Shown: piece after piece, positions 20,666 through 22,246 of the stretch | Layout: the number at the start of each line of letters is the position of its first letter | Position numbering within the stretch: the first letter of the stretch is position 1 | Source: Cryptobacterium sp. CAG:338 | Lineage (GTDB): Bacteria; Actinomycetota; Coriobacteriia; Coriobacteriales; Eggerthellaceae | Length of the DNA: 22,246 nt | Direction of reading: 5' to 3' | Assembly: GCA_000435475.1 (NCBI GenBank) | Contig: FR896077.1 | Coordinates: forward strand, 8,898-31,143 | Made by a program: the position numbers and the translations under genes | The notes under the pieces: model-generated | What the model saw: only the letters and a program-made list of their open reading frames with translations | What the model was told of the DNA's origin: nothing | The model's database searches: none

Positions 20666-22084
20666 ATGGCTGAGTACAACAAGCTCACTCCAGAACTTAT
20701 CGAGGAACTTAAAGGAATAGTAGGCGAGGCAAACTGCTATGTCGGTGACGATATCAGTGCTGACTATTCGCATGACGAAATGCCTATTTATGGCGAGCAA
20801 ATGCCCGAAGCGGTATGCTTACCTGCAAGCACGGCTGAAGTTGCTGCAATTATGATGCTGTGCAATGACAACAAGATCCCTGTTACGGTACGAGGCGCTG
20901 GCACCGGTTTGGTTGGTGGCGCAACACCCCTGTTTGGTGGCGTGGTATTGTGCACCATGCGCATGGATAAAATTCTGTACTATGACATGAACAACCTGCT
21001 TGTTCACGTACAGCCTGGTGTTCGTCTATGCGATTTAGCTGCCGATGCTCTCGAACATGATTTGATGTATCCCCCTGATCCTGGCGAGAAGACGGGTTCT
21101 TTGGGTGGCAACGTGAGCACCAATGCCGGTGGTATGCGTGCAGTAAAGTATGGCACTACGCGTGATTATGTACTGGCAATGACGGTTGTTTTGCCAAATG
21201 GTCAGATTTTGGAACTTGGTCGTTCGGTTACTAAGACAAGCTCCGGATACAGCTTGCTCCATCTGATGATTGGTTCCGAGGGCACTCTGGGTGTAATTAC
21301 CGAACTTACCTTGAAGCTCATTCCTAATCCCAAGGAAGATATCAGCTTCATCTTGCCCTTCGCTGATATTGATGCAGCAATTTCTGCAGTGCCAAAGATT
21401 AAACTTGCTGGCCTTAGCCCCCAGTCTATCGAGTTCATGGAACGCGACATTGTGGATTCCTCGGCAAACTACACCGGCAACAAGATCATTCCTACCGTGA
21501 TCGACGGCAAGGAAGCGGGCGCCTATATTCTGGTTACGCTTGATGGCAACGATCAGGATGAAATTTTCCAGCGCGCAGAAACCTTGGCCGAGATTGGTGA
21601 CGAAATTGGTGCATACGACACCTTGGTATTGAGCCATCCTGCTGACAAGCGTGCGGTTTGGGAGGCACGTAGTGCCTTTTTGACCGTTATCGAAGCGGAA
21701 ACTGATCTTATTGACGAAATGGACGTGGTAGTTCCGGTTGATAAGATTCCAACATTCTTGGAATATGCTCACGAAATTGGCGATAAGTACGAAGTTCGCA
21801 TTCGCTCATTTGGTCATGCAGGCGATGGCAATTTGCATATTTACTGCTGTGCAAATGACATGGATGAAGCAGTTTTCTTGGAGCGCAGCGCAAAGGTTAT
21901 GAAGGCAGCATACGAGAAATGTACTGAACTTCGTGGTCAGGTTTCTGGTGAACACGGCATCGGTCATGCAAAGAAAGAATACCTGCGTGAGTCCGTTGGT
22001 GATACGGCGATTGGCTTGATGGCAGGCATTAAGCAAGTGTTTGACCCGAATATGATCTTGAATCCTGGAAAGATTTGCAACTAG
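20666..22084 (+). CDS. FAD-binding 2-hydroxyacid oxidase/dehydrogenase, GlcD family
   Basis: A 472-aa flavoprotein of the PCMH-type FAD family (glycolate oxidase GlcD / D-lactate dehydrogenase). The FAD-binding half shows RGAGTGLVGG (76-85), PPDPGEKTGSLGGNVSTNAGG in outline (136-156) and GSEGTLGVIT (203-212). The cap and C-terminal part show HAGDGNLH (384-391), with metal or substrate histidines, SGEHGIGHAKK (427-437) and the closing FDPNMILNPGKI. It should oxidise a 2-hydroxyacid such as D-lactate, glycolate or 2-hydroxyglutarate, passing electrons to a flavoprotein or quinone partner. No glcE, glcF, etfAB or lactate permease gene is in view, so the substrate is open. SD GGAAGG lies 6 nt before the ATG. 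Length is normal. Confidence 0.9.
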   Translation: MAEYNKLTPELIEELKGIVGEANCYVGDDISADYSHDEMPIYGEQMPEAVCLPASTAEVAAIMMLCNDNKIPVTVRGAGTGLVGGATPLFGGVVLCTMRMDKILYYDMNNLLVHVQPGVRLCDLAADALEHDLMYPPDPGEKTGSLGGNVSTNAGGMRAVKYGTTRDYVLAMTVVLPNGQILELGRSVTKTSSGYSLLHLMIGSEGTLGVITELTLKLIPNPKEDISFILPFADIDAAISAVPKIKLAGLSPQSIEFMERDIVDSSANYTGNKIIPTVIDGKEAGAYILVTLDGNDQDEIFQRAETLAEIGDEIGAYDTLVLSHPADKRAVWEARSAFLTVIEAETDLIDEMDVVVPVDKIPTFLEYAHEIGDKYEVRIRSFGHAGDGNLHIYCCANDMDEAVFLERSAKVMKAAYEKCTELRGQVSGEHGIGHAKKEYLRESVGDTAIGLMAGIKQVFDPNMILNPGKICN

Positions 22085-22088
22085 TATT

Positions 22089-22179
22089 CATCATGGTTAA
22101 TCGTCAGGATCAACTATCGGGTTTAAGCATCAGGTTTAACCATCAGGATTGATCATTAGGGTTAGCCATTAGGATTGCT
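22089..22179. repeat. 13-bp degenerate tandem repeat, seven copies
   Basis: Consensus CATCAGGATTAAC. Units lie at 22089, 22102, 22115, 22128, 22141, 22154 and 22167, all exactly 13 bp with only substitutions. It begins 4 bp after the glcD-like stop codon. After it, GCATTGAATT occurs twice near the window end (about 22203 and 22219). Confidence 0.85.
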
Positions 22180-22246
22180 AACTAGTGCAAACTTACATAT
22201 CTGCATTGAATTAAAGCTGCATTGAATTGACTTACATTAAACCCCC

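Overview
The window looks like chromosome from a low-to-mid GC actinobacterium of the class Coriobacteriia (Atopobiaceae or a low-GC Eggerthellaceae). The clues are an LPQTG cell-wall protein, Gram-positive style lipoproteins, strong AGGAGG-like ribosome sites, an ECF sigma factor paired with an RsgI-like anti-sigma factor, a stand-alone GlcD-type oxidase and a degenerate-ABC/LytTR regulator. This is inference from gene content; there is no rRNA or marker gene to settle it. I see no tRNA, rRNA, CRISPR array, insertion sequence or phage.

Layout. 1-600: no gene found; it carries a widely spaced perfect 13-bp inverted repeat. 610-4422: large LPXTG surface protein. 4586-5440 (-): zinc-type macrodomain ADP-ribose hydrolase. 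5863-9309 (+): a structured leader, a 49-aa ORF, a MetQ-like lipoprotein, an opine-dehydrogenase-family protein and an Asp/Glu-racemase-family protein, with hairpin terminators between the last three. 9603-12235: a MarR repressor divergent from a DHA2-type MFS exporter fused to two CBS domains, with a clear palindromic operator between them. 12429-13142: Nudix hydrolase. 13349-14104: a compact HicA-HicB toxin-antitoxin unit with promoter, two operators and terminator. 14088-17867: a divergent LytTR/ABC locus. On the minus strand are a degenerate ABC ATPase fused to LytTR and an ABC-2 permease. On the plus strand are a 56-aa Lys/Gly-rich peptide, an intact ABC ATPase and a second ABC-2 permease, all overlapping. 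The gene gap holds two sets of direct repeats spaced 21-22 bp. 17994-20488: a Cys-rich lipoprotein with calcium-type loops behind an SD-sequestering stem, then an ECF sigma factor and its membrane RsgI-like anti-sigma factor. 20666-22084: GlcD-family FAD oxidase.

Two themes stand out. First, almost every long intergenic gap holds its own degenerate tandem repeat: 25, 14, 41, 12, 17, 37 and 13 bp units. These share no sequence with one another and usually start just after a stop codon. Similar repeats occur inside five coding stretches, but there the unit is always 15 or 30 bp and so keeps the frame. This suggests widespread local duplication filtered by reading frame. Second, several small units look self-contained and little described: a possible opine uptake/metabolism cluster, a peptide-ABC-LytTR cluster, a CBS-gated drug exporter, and an ECF/RsgI pair next to a secreted calcium-loop protein.
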